Origin: Chara braunii
Taxonomy: Eukaryota; Streptophyta; Charophyceae; Charales; Characeae
Direction: 5' to 3'
NCBI GenBank assembly: GCA_003427395.1
Contig: BFEA01000043.1
Coordinates: 588,899-630,127 of the forward strand
Length of the DNA stretch: 41,229 bases
The position numbers and the translations under genes were made by a program. Shown here piece by piece: positions 1 through 8,239 of this stretch. The notes beneath the pieces were generated by a model. It was given only the letters and a program-made list of their open reading frames with translations. It did no database searches and was not told the origin of the DNA. Each line of letters begins with the position of its first letter. Position 1 is the stretch's first letter.

Positions 1-45
1 TTGTGAGCACCTTCTCCCCCCTTTCCCCCCCCCTTTTCTTTTTTG

Positions 46-118
46 AAAGGGCAACGGCCTTGAGATGTATAGTCATTGAACTGACCAGCCCCAGGTAAAT
101 AAAGAGTATCCCTGTGTA
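46..118 (-). repeat. Fragment of a SINE-like dispersed repeat, inverted copy
   Basis: Read on the minus strand, this stretch matches the segment at about 5835-5890. Both share the core TGGGGCTGGTCAGTT followed by a diverged 'gatgatgatagctcaagg'-type tail. The other copy carries a tRNA B-box-like sequence just before this core, so this fragment may be the 3' body of the same SINE. The match is by eye over about 45-50 bases with several differences. Confidence 0.4.
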
Positions 119-529
119 AGAGTGATGTGGAGTGCGGCGTACCTGTAAGTCTCTGAGTAGGGGGTGTTCGTGTGTGAGTGATATAAGAGATGGAGAGAGA
201 GTTACCCATTAATCTCAGCCCGGGTGCCTGCCACCGCTGTCTGGTCAGGTCACCCTTTTTTTTTTTTTTTTTTTTTAAACACTTACAAGGCACAGCTAGG
301 GGTAATGGTAAAAGTGTGGCGGACCCACCAAGTGTGGTGCTCCACCTGGGATAGAGATGGAGATGGAGGAAGAAGGTGGAGCGAGATAGCATAGCGCATC
401 TCCCACGCTAGACTCCAACGCACGTACTCCAAAGTGTGCGAATGTAGAATGATCCGGAAAACAGACAGCAGCTGGGGTATACCCCAGCGGACTGACGGGA
501 CTGGACTGGACTACCCCGAGTACAACACA

Positions 530-568
530 GGCCTGTGAGAACAGGCCAAGGGCCTGGTCTCACAGGCC
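530..568. repeat. Short inverted repeat (hairpin)
   Basis: Two arms of about 17 bases (GGCCTGTGAGAACAGGC and its near-perfect complement GCCTGGTCTCACAGGCC) are separated by a few bases, with one mismatch. No gene or terminator role can be assigned. Confidence 0.5.
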
Positions 569-616
569 AACCAGAGGTCCGCTACAGAAAGCATATACCC
601 CTAGCTATCCTTGCAT

Positions 617-670
617 GTGACTCCAATCTATTGGTGGGGAGTACCACCTGCTGATGGGTGGTAGTCTCAG
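617..670 (-). repeat. LINE 3'-end-like repeat fragment
   Basis: On the minus strand this contains a CAGCAGGTG...CTCCCCACCAATAGAT core. The same core occurs near the 3' end of the LINE at 18660-18710 and, in a diverged form, at 980-1026. It is probably a remnant of the same repeat family. No poly-A tail or target duplication was recognised. Confidence 0.4.
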
Positions 671-782
671 GTGGGTAACACCAGGGTAGGACGGGGGGGG
701 GGGAGGCTGGGGACATTGACGAGAGGAAGGGGGGGCAGGGACCTTCTGAGGGGAACCAAAAAAACAAGAAAGAAAAGAAAAG

Positions 783-785
<3 letters not shown>

Positions 786-842
<57 letters not shown>
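786..842. repeat. (GA)n microsatellite
   Basis: A pure GA dinucleotide run of roughly 28 repeats follows an AAAAG-rich stretch. Open frames across it encode only repeated Arg-Glu or Leu-Ser and are not genes. Confidence 0.95.
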
Positions 843-845
<3 letters not shown>

Positions 846-979
846 TCCACATGGCTGTTGGCGCTTTAACAGGGGCGAGGGATCTGCCGTGTTGAGAAAT
901 TGTATTGATCTATTATTTTATATATTTGTTAGTGTATCACTGTATCTATGGAAAAGAAAAAATAATAATAAAGGACGAG

Positions 980-1026
980 GGATCCGTTTTCCAGCAAGTG
1001 ATGCTCCCCACTAATAGACTGGAGCC
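980..1026 (+). repeat. LINE 3'-end-like repeat fragment
   Basis: The stretch 'gttttccagcaagtgatgct' followed by 'ccccactaatagactggagc' parallels 18675-18712 of the LINE 3' region, where the same motifs occur in the same order (gtttccagcaggtgctgctc, ccccaccaatagatggagc). It is preceded by an AATAATAATAAA stretch. I read it as a truncated copy of that repeat. Confidence 0.4.
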
Positions 1027-1508
1027 ATAAAACAGTGGGGACACCACCCCCTGGGTGGCGGCTCCTATCTCGCCCCCTGGGAAATTGGGAATGGGAGACA
1101 GATGATGTTTCTGTTCAAAGCAAAGAAAATAAGTTATTTGAATCTTATTTTTACTCATCTGCTTCCGTTGGAATTGAGGTCTGTGTTTCAATACTGCATG
1201 GGGGTCTGTGTTTCAACAGTCCATGGGTGTGCCAACTGAGCTACCCGTGTCCTTCACTGAAATACAACCTGCTGTCCTTATAGCTGCATTTGGGGGAACT
1301 TTGAGTCTGGATAAGGCAATAGTGAGCGTATGTGTATGTTGTATTCGGGTGAAGAAGGTCGGCCAGTTGGGCCAGTTGGGACCGTTTGTGAGTGTCGCCA
1401 CCATAAGAAGAAAGGCAAGCTGTCTCTGGTGAGCAGCAGGGGCTTTGACTCTCCCAGCGGAAAAATGGGAATAGGTGGGAGTTGTGTTGTTACTTTTATA
1501 TATATATT

Positions 1509-1509
<1 letters not shown>

Positions 1510-1594
<85 letters not shown>
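1510..1594. repeat. Compound (AC)n(AG)n microsatellite
   Basis: About 15 AC units are followed directly by about 27 AG units, preceded by a TATATATATATT stretch. It lies less than 200 bases upstream of the NamZ-like start codon. A similar AC/AG compound tract lies just upstream of the IFT121 gene at the other end of the window. Confidence 0.95.
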
Positions 1595-1596
<2 letters not shown>

Positions 1597-1660
1597 CATG
1601 ATAGATCTCGGAATGCTAATCTGCAGCAAAACAGAAACTCCACCCGCATTGTGTGAGGAG

Positions 1661-1695
1661 TCTTTTTGTTTTGTTTTGTTTTGTTTTGCCATCAG
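1661..1695 (+). promoter_or_regulatory. Possible 3' splice site upstream of the NamZ-like ORF
   Basis: A long T-rich tract (repeated TTTTG) runs into CCATCAG at 1689-1695, a textbook polypyrimidine-AG acceptor. The reading frame of the downstream gene is open from 1696 onward, so an exon could begin here and add about 25 residues before Met 1771. A second weaker acceptor (TTATGCAG) ends at 1733. No matching donor or upstream exon was identified. Confidence 0.4.
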
Positions 1696-1770
1696 ATTCT
1701 TGAAAGATTGGATTTTTTTTGTGAATTATGCAGCCTGTCATTATCTTGGGTTGATGGGAAGGAGGTAACG

Positions 1771-3027
1771 ATGAAAGTGCTGAAGGGCTTGTTTGGTCCA
1801 AGTGGAGATGGAGGCAAAGTTGGTGTGCGAACGCCTGTCAAAACGGGGATCGAGGTGATCTCAGAAGATGGGTTTCGACTCCTCCAAGGTGGGAAAGTTG
1901 GAATCATTGCCAATGCGACTAGCGTGTTTCCGGACATGAGGCATTTGGTCGATGTCTTGTTCCACGAGACAACAGTAGATCTGTGTGCTATTTTTGGCCC
2001 TGAGCACGGGTTCCGAGGTTGCAGCCAGGCCGGATCGTCGCCGGGTGCGTACACAGATCCGGCAACAAAGCTTCCGGTTTTCGATATCCATGCTAAGAAA
2101 GCCAAGGACTTGCTGAACATTTTTCTCAACGCTGGGGTGGACATCATCCTTTTTGACATTCAAGACGTGGGCGCTCGATTCTATACATACGTGTGGACGC
2201 TGTACGATTCTATGGTGGCGATTGCAAGCTGCACAAGTCGGCACCTTCGCCTGGTTGTTGCCGATCGACCGAATCCTCTTGGTGGATCCATCACTGCGGG
2301 GCCGGTGTTGCGGCCAGAACTCGGTTCGTTTGTCGGAAGAAAGGCGATTGCTTTGCAACATGGCATGACCGTCGGCGAACTCGCGATTCTCTTCAACTCC
2401 GAGTTTGTTCCCGTTGACGGTGAATCTGGGGGGAAACGGGTAGATTTGGAAGTTGTGAGAATGGTGGGCTGGAAAAGGTGTCACCTTTATGGCGATACGG
2501 GCTTAATTTGGGTGCCACCATCGCCGAACATGCCGTCGCCGACGACCGCGTTGCTCTATCCTGGAATGGGTCTCATTGAGGGGACCAACTGCTCTGAAGG
2601 GAGAGGAACCACGCTTCCGTTCGAGATGATCGGTTCGCCGTGGATTGACCGGCAGTTAGTAATTGCGATGCAACAGGAATTCGCCGACAACGATGGAGTC
2701 CTTTTCAGGGAAGCTGTCTTTACGCCAACTTTCAGCAAGCACGCCGGCAAGATGGTGTCCGGCATGCAGGTTCATGTCGCCAACCCTACAACAATCGACC
2801 CCATCCGCATTGGAATCACTCTCCTTGTAATCCTGCGAAAGTTATACCCAGATCGATTCGCATGGAGGAAAGATGGGGGAAAGTTCTGGATCGATTACCT
2901 GACGGGCTCGGAGAACATTCGCAAGGCCATAGATGATGGGAGAAGCGTCGATGAAATCCTTGCATCTTGGCAAGAGGACCTACTCCTTTTCTGTATGCAA
3001 AGGCATAACTTCCTCCTCTACAAATAA
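1771..3027 (+). CDS. namZ-like: DUF1343 / GH171 exo-beta-N-acetylmuramidase (NamZ-like)
   Basis: This 418-residue single-exon reading frame is close to the usual length of about 400 for the DUF1343 family. The family includes Bacillus subtilis YbbC/NamZ and Tannerella forsythia NamZ, which release N-acetylmuramic acid from non-reducing ends of peptidoglycan fragments (family GH171). Hallmarks seen in order are FGPEHGFRG at residues 75-83 (its Glu78 sits where the family's proposed catalytic Glu lies), FDIQDVGARFYTY at 128-140, DRPNPLGG at 165-172, PPSPNMP at 249-255, GTNCSEGRGTT at 271-281, TPTFSKHAG at 318-326, and a C-terminal RHNFLLYK. The ATG at 1771 was chosen because homology starts near residue 25. 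The frame is open upstream to about 1666, and a strong 3' splice-site-like sequence ends at 1695, so a 5' exon with a targeting peptide is possible. No signal peptide is visible in this model. The flanks are eukaryotic repeats, so simple bacterial contamination is unlikely. A plastid-peptidoglycan role is inference. Confidence 0.88.
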   Translation: MKVLKGLFGPSGDGGKVGVRTPVKTGIEVISEDGFRLLQGGKVGIIANATSVFPDMRHLVDVLFHETTVDLCAIFGPEHGFRGCSQAGSSPGAYTDPATKLPVFDIHAKKAKDLLNIFLNAGVDIILFDIQDVGARFYTYVWTLYDSMVAIASCTSRHLRLVVADRPNPLGGSITAGPVLRPELGSFVGRKAIALQHGMTVGELAILFNSEFVPVDGESGGKRVDLEVVRMVGWKRCHLYGDTGLIWVPPSPNMPSPTTALLYPGMGLIEGTNCSEGRGTTLPFEMIGSPWIDRQLVIAMQQEFADNDGVLFREAVFTPTFSKHAGKMVSGMQVHVANPTTIDPIRIGITLLVILRKLYPDRFAWRKDGGKFWIDYLTGSENIRKAIDDGRSVDEILASWQEDLLLFCMQRHNFLLYK

Positions 3028-3247
3028 TCATGGGGGTAACTGCAGAAATAGAGTGTTTTCCAAGTTTCCCGGCGGAAATGTTATCGGGGTCTGAAATATG
3101 TATTTTTGCATCGATGGTGGGACCCTGCCCGCAAATATTTTTGCTGTGAAACTACCGGGATCTGTAAAGCTGCAACGAAAGATGTATTTTCGCAACGAAA
3201 CTTGGACCCTGCCACTATTTTTGCTGTGAAACTACTGCGAACACAGT
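3028..3247. other. 3' flank of the NamZ-like gene
   Basis: There is no coding signal. A short imperfect direct repeat is visible: 'ggaccctgcc' followed by 'atttttgctgtgaaactac' occurs at about 3120-3160 and again at about 3202-3236. No canonical AATAAA was found directly after the stop codon. Confidence 0.5.
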
Positions 3248-3420
3248 ACAGCCCTAGGGGTGGGGGCTGAATATCACAACCGGTATGGATCCAGTTTTAT
3301 AACACCTCCAAGGGTTGTAGTGGTTACAAGACTTCGTTCTTGTGGCTGAGGGTGCTGGTTTGAGGCTGTGCGTGCATGGCAGGGCCGGATGCCCTAAAAC
3401 GCACTTTGATCAGTAACTAC
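3248..3420 (+). repeat. tRNA-derived SINE-like repeat, copy 1
   Basis: This is the first of two direct copies 328 bases apart. It begins ACAGCCC and ends near CAGTAACTAC. It contains a tRNA-like block: TAGTGGTTACAAGA (A-box-like), an anticodon-stem-like pair ACAAGA/TCTTGT around a six-base loop, and GGTTTGAGGC where a Pol III B box (GGTTCGANNCC) would fall. The call of SINE is inference. No poly-A tail or target duplication was defined. Confidence 0.45.
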
Positions 3421-3575
3421 TGTGAGGCGCCAGTGGAACCCACGGGCAAGTTGGCCCGCCTTGGAGTGACGGGGTTAAGTAGCGGTGGTGGGTCACGTGT
3501 TGTCCGAGCAGAGTGTGTGTTGACTGTCATGTCCGTGGTGTGGTGTTGTGTGTCTGGTGTGAGTTCAAGGACGCT

Positions 3576-3748
3576 ACAGCCCTGGGGGTGGGCTGGATAT
3601 CATGGCTGGTATGGATCCAGCTTGATAACACCTCCAAGGGTTGTAGTGACTACGAGACTTCGTTCTTGTTGCCGAGGGTGCCGGTTCGAGGCTGTGCATG
3701 CATGGCACGGCCTGATGCCCTAAAACACATGTTGATTAGTAAGTACCG
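3576..3748 (+). repeat. tRNA-derived SINE-like repeat, copy 2
   Basis: This is the second direct copy of the 3248-3420 repeat, with scattered substitutions. Its B-box-like element is GGTTCGAGGCT, closer to consensus than in copy 1, and the stem pair is ACGAGA/TCTTGT. The intervening 155 bases are not part of the repeat, so this looks like two insertions or a segmental duplication rather than a simple tandem array. Confidence 0.45.
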
Positions 3749-3882
3749 CAAGCGCGCTATTTTTTGAACTTGCCCACAATCATGTGGCCAAAAGAAGAAA
3801 GGGTAGGCGAATTCAAAACCGTCCACAGGGCTATGGATACCCAGCCCACCCATGTGGCTGAGTTGTGTATACATGTAACTGT

Positions 3883-4078
3883 TAAACCACCAGTACTTGG
3901 CCCATACATCGGCCGCATTAACTGCCCTCAACTTCCGGGCTTTGGGGTACCGGACCACAATGGCTGGAAGCGCCAGCCAAAGAAAAATTGAAACGGTACC
4001 CCGGCGCTTAGTCAAAAATTGGCGTGCAAGGGCACTCCAAGCTCGGCATCGATAGCTGGGCCAAGCACCGGTGGTTTA
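3883..4078. mobile_element. TTAA-flanked MITE, 196 bp
   Basis: The termini are inverted: TAAACCACCAGTACTTGGCC at the left and, at the right, the complement of TAAACCACCGGTGCTTGGCC. The inverted match continues as ATACATCGG / GCTATCGATG with differences. TTAA lies at both outer ends, the target site favoured by piggyBac-type elements. The interior has a small palindrome, AATGGCTGGAAGCGCCAGCC, that recurs in other copies of the family. There is no coding capacity. Confidence 0.7.
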
Positions 4079-4190
4079 ATGAACAGATCATGAGTTCAAA
4101 CTTCAAATCCATTTGTGGAATAAAATGGATACAACAGTCTTAGGGGCTACAACGCTCCTCTTCCCCCTTAAACCACCGCTACCTCTGCCA

Positions 4191-4221
<31 letters not shown>

Positions 4222-4850
4222 GAACTCCATATGTGGGCTTTTTTTTTTTTTTTTGAATGGTTGTGAACCTAGAAAAGCAAATTCAACTTAAAGCAGGATT
4301 CCCGGAGAGTCAGGGCCGTGGAAAATGGCAGGCTTGTTTAGTAAGAAAGAATTGCTACCTACTGCACCTGATAAATCAAATGACAACCAGTCCACACAGG
4401 CGGGGCCAGTCTCGCAATTTTCAAGCTCCAACTTCGGCAATTTTTCACGCTTAGAAGAATGGACGAAAAAATCTGAAAATTGACGATCATGTAGATCAGG
4501 TTGTGATCTATCCAGGAAAAAGATAAGAACAAAAAAAAAAAAAAGTTTAGCCCGCCAAATAAGTGCTGCGCCGATTCATTGCATTTTCCAATCTCGCCAC
4601 TCGACCACTTTTGGGCCGACGGAAAAGTACCCCAACTTCTGCGATTTTTTGCGCTCAGGAGAATGACGCAAAAGCTCTGAAAATTGGACGGTCTGTAGAT
4701 TTGGCCGTGATCCGTCCAGGAAAATATTTAATCAAAATAAAAAATTTGTTTCAACTTTCAACCGCGAAATAAATCGCAGCGGCAATTCGATGAATTTTCC
4801 ATTTTTGCCACTCGGCCAGTTCTCCCCACTGTGCCACCGGTAGTCCTCAT
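4079..4850. repeat. AT-rich region with two about 200-bp diverged direct repeats
   Basis: There is no gene. Poly-T runs lie at about 4194-4221 and 4240-4254. Two diverged copies offset by about 203 bases run from about 4415 to 4607 and 4617 to 4820. Shared landmarks in order are CCAACTTC, a 'tctgaaaattg' block, a 'gtgatc..tccaggaaaa' block, 'gaattttcca'-like sequence, and CGCCACTCG/TGCCACTCG. This looks like an old tandem duplication. Confidence 0.5.
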
Positions 4851-4945
4851 GAACCTCTGCTACCAGTCCCCCCCAATTTAGTGAACCTCTGCTACCAGTC
4901 CCCCCCAATTTAGTGAACCTCTGCTACCAGTCCCCCCCAATTTAG
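4851..4945. repeat. 32-bp tandem repeat, three copies
   Basis: The unit runs GAACCTCTGCTACCAGTC, then a C run, then AATTTAGT. It repeats at 4851, 4883 and 4915 with essentially no divergence, so the expansion is recent. There are no spacers and no coding frame. Confidence 0.95.
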
Positions 4946-5771
4946 GACGGCAGGGGTCGTGGTGGTTTAAACTGCCAGTTCACACAAGGCTAAGTTGCTG
5001 AAGCTACCTTCCAAGGCTCGTGAGCCTGCAGCTGCTCCTGCCGCTTTTCCTACCAGCCCAAGCAACAGGGGCTAGTACGTTGATGTCACTTTCGAGTTTC
5101 GAATGTGCAAAAAAACATGATCCCACAAAGGAAACAGCCGCCGAGTGAAAGTGTCACAGCTGCTGAGTTCGAAAACACAATGAAAGTGTAGGTAAAGGCT
5201 GACCAAGCCGATGATGCTTAGCTCATGACAAAGGCACGGGTGTCATAACTACAGTGGTCGGCCGTGGTATCAGGCGGGGGGGGGAAAAGGCCCATCGAAT
5301 CCTTTTCTACCAAAATTGCCGCTCCAAACTCATGCATGATATCTTTGTGGGTGCGTGTTTTTTTTGCCTTTGCGAACTCAAAACCTGCTGCGCCCATGCT
5401 TGTTTCAAAAGAAAAAAGTCCGCAAGGCTGTGCACAGTGACAGAAGTGTGGGGACTGGAAAGCAATGCAATCATTGCAATGCCTTTTTCATATGCAAGGC
5501 CGCCGAAGCCGCCAAAGTGCCAAACCCATGACTTCCTGCACCACAAATAAAAATAATCATGTTGCTTGTGCCCCCAAAGCAGAGGGTCATTTGGCCTGTG
5601 GTGGCTGAAAACAAGGGGGTAAGAGAGAATGAGATATCATTTGGTTTGTTTGCAGGGGTATGCTTTGGATGATGACAGGAGTAAGGGGTCTGGATAAGCA
5701 ACACGATCGTGTCTTCTCGGCATAGCAAAGGGCCAAACAGGCAACTTCCTTCTACAAATAATGATGTACCA
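4946..5771. other. Gene-free stretch
   Basis: No gene, RNA or well-defined repeat was recognised. It has a 'ggtggtttaaactgcc' fragment of the MITE terminal motif near 4961-4976, a G run near 5274-5284, and small open frames without any family resemblance. Confidence 0.5.
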
Positions 5772-5990
5772 ACTGCGCACGACTGAATGGTACACCCATG
5801 AACTATCGATAAACAGATCTGAGTTCGAATCCTAAATTACTTGGGGCTGGTCAGTTTGATGATGATAGCTCAAGGGAATCACCCTTCTATTAAATAATCA
5901 TAAAATAATAATAAAATAACAAAATAATAACAGAATAATAAAATGATAAGATAATAGAATAATAAAATAATAAAATAATAAAATAATAAT
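5772..5990 (+). repeat. SINE-like repeat with A/T-rich tail
   Basis: ACTGAATGGTACACCC resembles a tRNA D-arm, and GAGTTCGAATCCT at about 5821-5833 fits a Pol III B box and T-arm. A unique body with TGGGGCTGGTCAGTT follows. The sequence then grades into an AATAATAAAATA microsatellite (about 5893-5990), as SINE tails often do. An inverted partial copy lies at 46-118. No target-site duplication was identified. Confidence 0.45.
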
Positions 5991-6700
5991 GATGTGGGCA
6001 AAGAGATTGACAATGTGGCGAACGGAGAGAGGACCCACGAGGCCATAAAGAAGAGGGGAGGAGAATTAGGTGCTGTTTACCTGTTGGGGGGGAATTATGA
6101 CACTTCACAACATGATTGTGAGGGGGATGGACAAGCAATGCAATGCCTTCACTGCATGCGAAAATTGCAAAGGCATTGATTTCATGCGTTTTGCAGATGT
6201 CAGGTAAGCACAAGGGCCTCATTCCACACCACTTACGAATCCTTACATTGTGAGGGCGCCCTAACTGGGCGAGGGTGATTAATTTACCCTAACTTTTTTT
6301 TCGTTCCACAGCCCATAAGGAAGACCCTACACTCACCCGCCTTTACATCTCAGGTGAGGAGGGCCGGGTGTCAGGACCTCCGCCTGTCGGGCAGTTTGTA
6401 GGGTCACACCCAGGGCCTCACATTTCAACTTTCAAGTCACCTCTGAGGTGACCGTGGTTAAGTAAATGTCTACCTAATAAATACTAAACCTCCTGATGAG
6501 GCTAAATTCTGGCACTAGCCGAAACCGGTAGAGGGAAGCCAGAAACCATCGCCTGTAGGGGCCGATGGCCTGAACACCATAGCCTGGCTATGATGTTTCT
6601 CTTTTTTTCTCTTGGAGCTTACTTCCCATCTCTAGAAGACCCACCCCAGTCCGGTTAGTTCAATATCTGATGTCATCTGATAGATCCTATGCAGACAACA
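5991..6700. other. Gene-free stretch
   Basis: No gene was recognised. Around 6500-6545 the string CCTGATGAGGCTAAATTC followed by GCCGAAACCGGTAG resembles the short conserved block seen at the 3' ends of some retroelements, but I could not assign it to a family. An AATAAA is present near 6477. Confidence 0.4.
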
Positions 6701-6703
6701 CTT

Positions 6704-7000
6704 TATTACCACATTTTTCTGCGGAACTGCTGAATAGGAATTAAAGTCCTGGATTGTACTGAAGGTTAGTTCTCCGTCTTCCCAGATCTCCTTGAAATTT
6801 CTATGGACTAACTGGGTCGTCGCGCTATTACCACCTTTTTCTGTGGAACCGCTGGATAGGAATTGAAGTCGTGTATCGTCCTGAGGACAAGTGCCACACC
6901 ACGTTGCAAAGGCAAATGGTGTGGCCTGAGAAGAGCAGCGGGATCAGGACGCATTGATTTTTTTTTTGTTTTAAGGTGGTGCGGTACTTGGTCCTCAGCC
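6704..7000. repeat. Direct repeat pair and a 118-bp foldback
   Basis: A segment beginning TATTACCAC at 6704 recurs at 6826 with the same landmarks (ATAGGAATTRAAGTC). Overlapping the second copy is a foldback whose arms are CTGAGGACAAGTGCCACACC at 6881 and its imperfect complement at 6973-6998 (AAGGTGGTGCGGTACTTGG). It is probably a small non-autonomous DNA element. Confidence 0.5.
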
Positions 7001-7185
7001 CAGTACGTTTCCCAGCCAAAGAATGAAATATGCGGTGTGCATGCAGCTGCAACTGTCAGGGCTTGGCCTGCGGAAGCAAAATGGCTGGCGGCACCAGCAA
7101 AAAGGAGGCACGCGCCGATTCATTTTGTTTTGGTGCGCAGCGCGTTTCCAGCCTTGGAGGAAATTGCCTCATACTGGTGGTTTAA
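7001..7185 (+). mobile_element. TTAA-associated MITE, type B
   Basis: It starts CAGTACGTTTCCCAGC and ends TACTGGTGGT followed by TTAA (7182-7185). The interior carries AAAATGGCTGGCGGCACCAG and GGTGCGCAGCGCG. The same internal blocks occur in inverted orientation in the cluster at 33.9-34.5 kb, whose outer end is the complement of this left end. It is non-coding. Confidence 0.6.
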
Positions 7186-7336
7186 ACCACCAGTACTTGG
7201 CCCAGCTATCGGCCCCGGAAAAAAAAGGAGTAGAAACGTTTCTGGTCGGATGAATTTGGGCCCTCCTGTAGTGGCCCGTACGTTTCCTAAAATCGTGGCG
7301 CGTTAACGGGGCACGACTCTATGAAGTACTGGTGGT
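7186..7336 (+). mobile_element. TTAA-associated MITE, type A
   Basis: The left terminus ACCACCAGTACTTGGCCC directly abuts the TTAA shared with the preceding MITE. The right terminus is AAGTACTGGTGGT followed by TTAT. The interior (CAGCTATCGGCC, GGTCGGATGAATTTGGG, GTAGTGGCCCGTACGTTTCC) is repeated on the minus strand at 26731-26881, so this is a genuine multi-copy element. Confidence 0.72.
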
Positions 7337-8232
7337 TTATGAAGAATGTTGGGTCAACCTTTTATGACAGGTTTCTTACTCTTAGGCGACCCATCAGTTG
7401 CACATGGGTTAGTTCGCAAACCATAGAACTTTGCAGCTACACTTCTTAGGCTTGGATGTGACGAACCACTTTCTGTAACGCGCGAGTTTCTGCGCGGTTG
7501 CAACGAGGGGTCCTAAGCTGGGAAGATTGGGCCACTTACGGGAAATCGGGATCGGTGGAAAATTGCATCAGTACCCTTGCTTCTTCGTCTTTTTCGTCGC
7601 TTCTTCGGGGCTGGGTGTGTCCGGGGACGGCCAGCTGGGCGATTGGTCGGATGGATGTCTGGCGCGTCACCACGCGCGCGATTAATAAATGTTGACGTCA
7701 TTTCTTTCGTTTCGAGTTCAATCTTTTGGGCGCGGACATCGCGCGGGAAATTGTTTCGTTCTTTTTGAATTTCCTTTTGAATCTTTTTCGAATTTTGTCG
7801 AGCCCCGATGGCTCTCGGGATTTTGGACTTTCTTTCTGGAATGTTTGCTTTTTACTTTTCCGCACTAGATAGGAATTTAGGAATTCAGTAATTAAGACTT
7901 TGTCTGCCGCGCTGCGCCTTTTGTCTACGCGCTTTTTCATGCGGCTGCAACGGTACTCTGATTAGTGGGCGCCCTTAATCGTGTGTGTGACTGCAATTTT
8001 GGGCAGAGGGCGCCATTGTAACTGTATCTTTCCTCTTGCACTTCGTCTCTCTCGCCCTCCCTCTCTTTCTTTTGCTGAAGTTTTGTAAGCCGCGGCTTGC
8101 ATGCTCGGATCGATGCGTGGAGAAGGGTTACGTCCCCCACGCCTCGGCCGATCATGTAGAACGCAAGCGTTCCCTTTCTAATCCTCACTCTAAGTCCTGG
8201 TAATTCCGCGTTCTTCACACATGCATGCACGC

Positions 8233-8239
8233 TATAAAT
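8233..8239 (+). promoter_or_regulatory. Probable LTR TATA box
   Basis: TATAAAT lies in a GC-richer context about 780 bases into the LTR, which would place transcription start near 8265 and make the upstream part U3. The same sequence is at 24695-24701 in the 3' LTR. The role is inferred from position and consensus only. Confidence 0.5.

Larger units (their letters stand above)
1..1695. other. Gene-free region upstream of the NamZ-like gene
   Basis: I find no supportable coding exon here. Open frames in the stretch are translations of GA or CA microsatellite. It holds a C-rich run near position 20-35, a poly-T run at about 256-276, an 18-bp perfect palindrome at 471-488 (GCTGGGGTATACCCCAGC), a hairpin at 530-568, two fragments resembling the 3' end of the LINE at 12.3-18.8 kb, and two microsatellites. 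A non-coding or small upstream exon of the downstream gene could hide here, because a good splice acceptor lies at about 1661-1695. Confidence 0.6.

Noticed and set aside
582-895. Several open frames of 60-90 codons around the (GA)n tract
   Set aside because: They are translations of the dinucleotide repeat (Leu-Ser or Arg-Glu runs) with no conserved sequence on either side.
1771-3027. NamZ-like gene as bacterial contamination
   Set aside because: It is contiguous with GA/CA microsatellites and repeats of the same kinds as the rest of the window, without gaps between them. A misjoin cannot be excluded without reads.
2981-3030. Possible dispersed copies of the NamZ-like 3' end near 5530 and 5745 (shared 'acttcct...tacaaataat' strings)
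   Set aside because: The shared strings are short and interrupted. The resemblance is too weak to distinguish from chance.
3310-3370. Functional tRNA gene
   Set aside because: The acceptor stem, D-arm and T-arm do not fold into a complete cloverleaf, and the B box of copy 1 is off consensus. A SINE-like remnant fits better.
4851-4945. Three 32-bp repeats considered as a CRISPR-like array
   Set aside because: The units are directly abutting with no spacers, in a eukaryotic repeat-rich context.
7498-7695. Small plus-strand frames at the LTR start repeated at 23960
   Set aside because: Duplicated only because they lie in both LTRs. There is no similarity to known proteins and they are upstream of the predicted transcription start.
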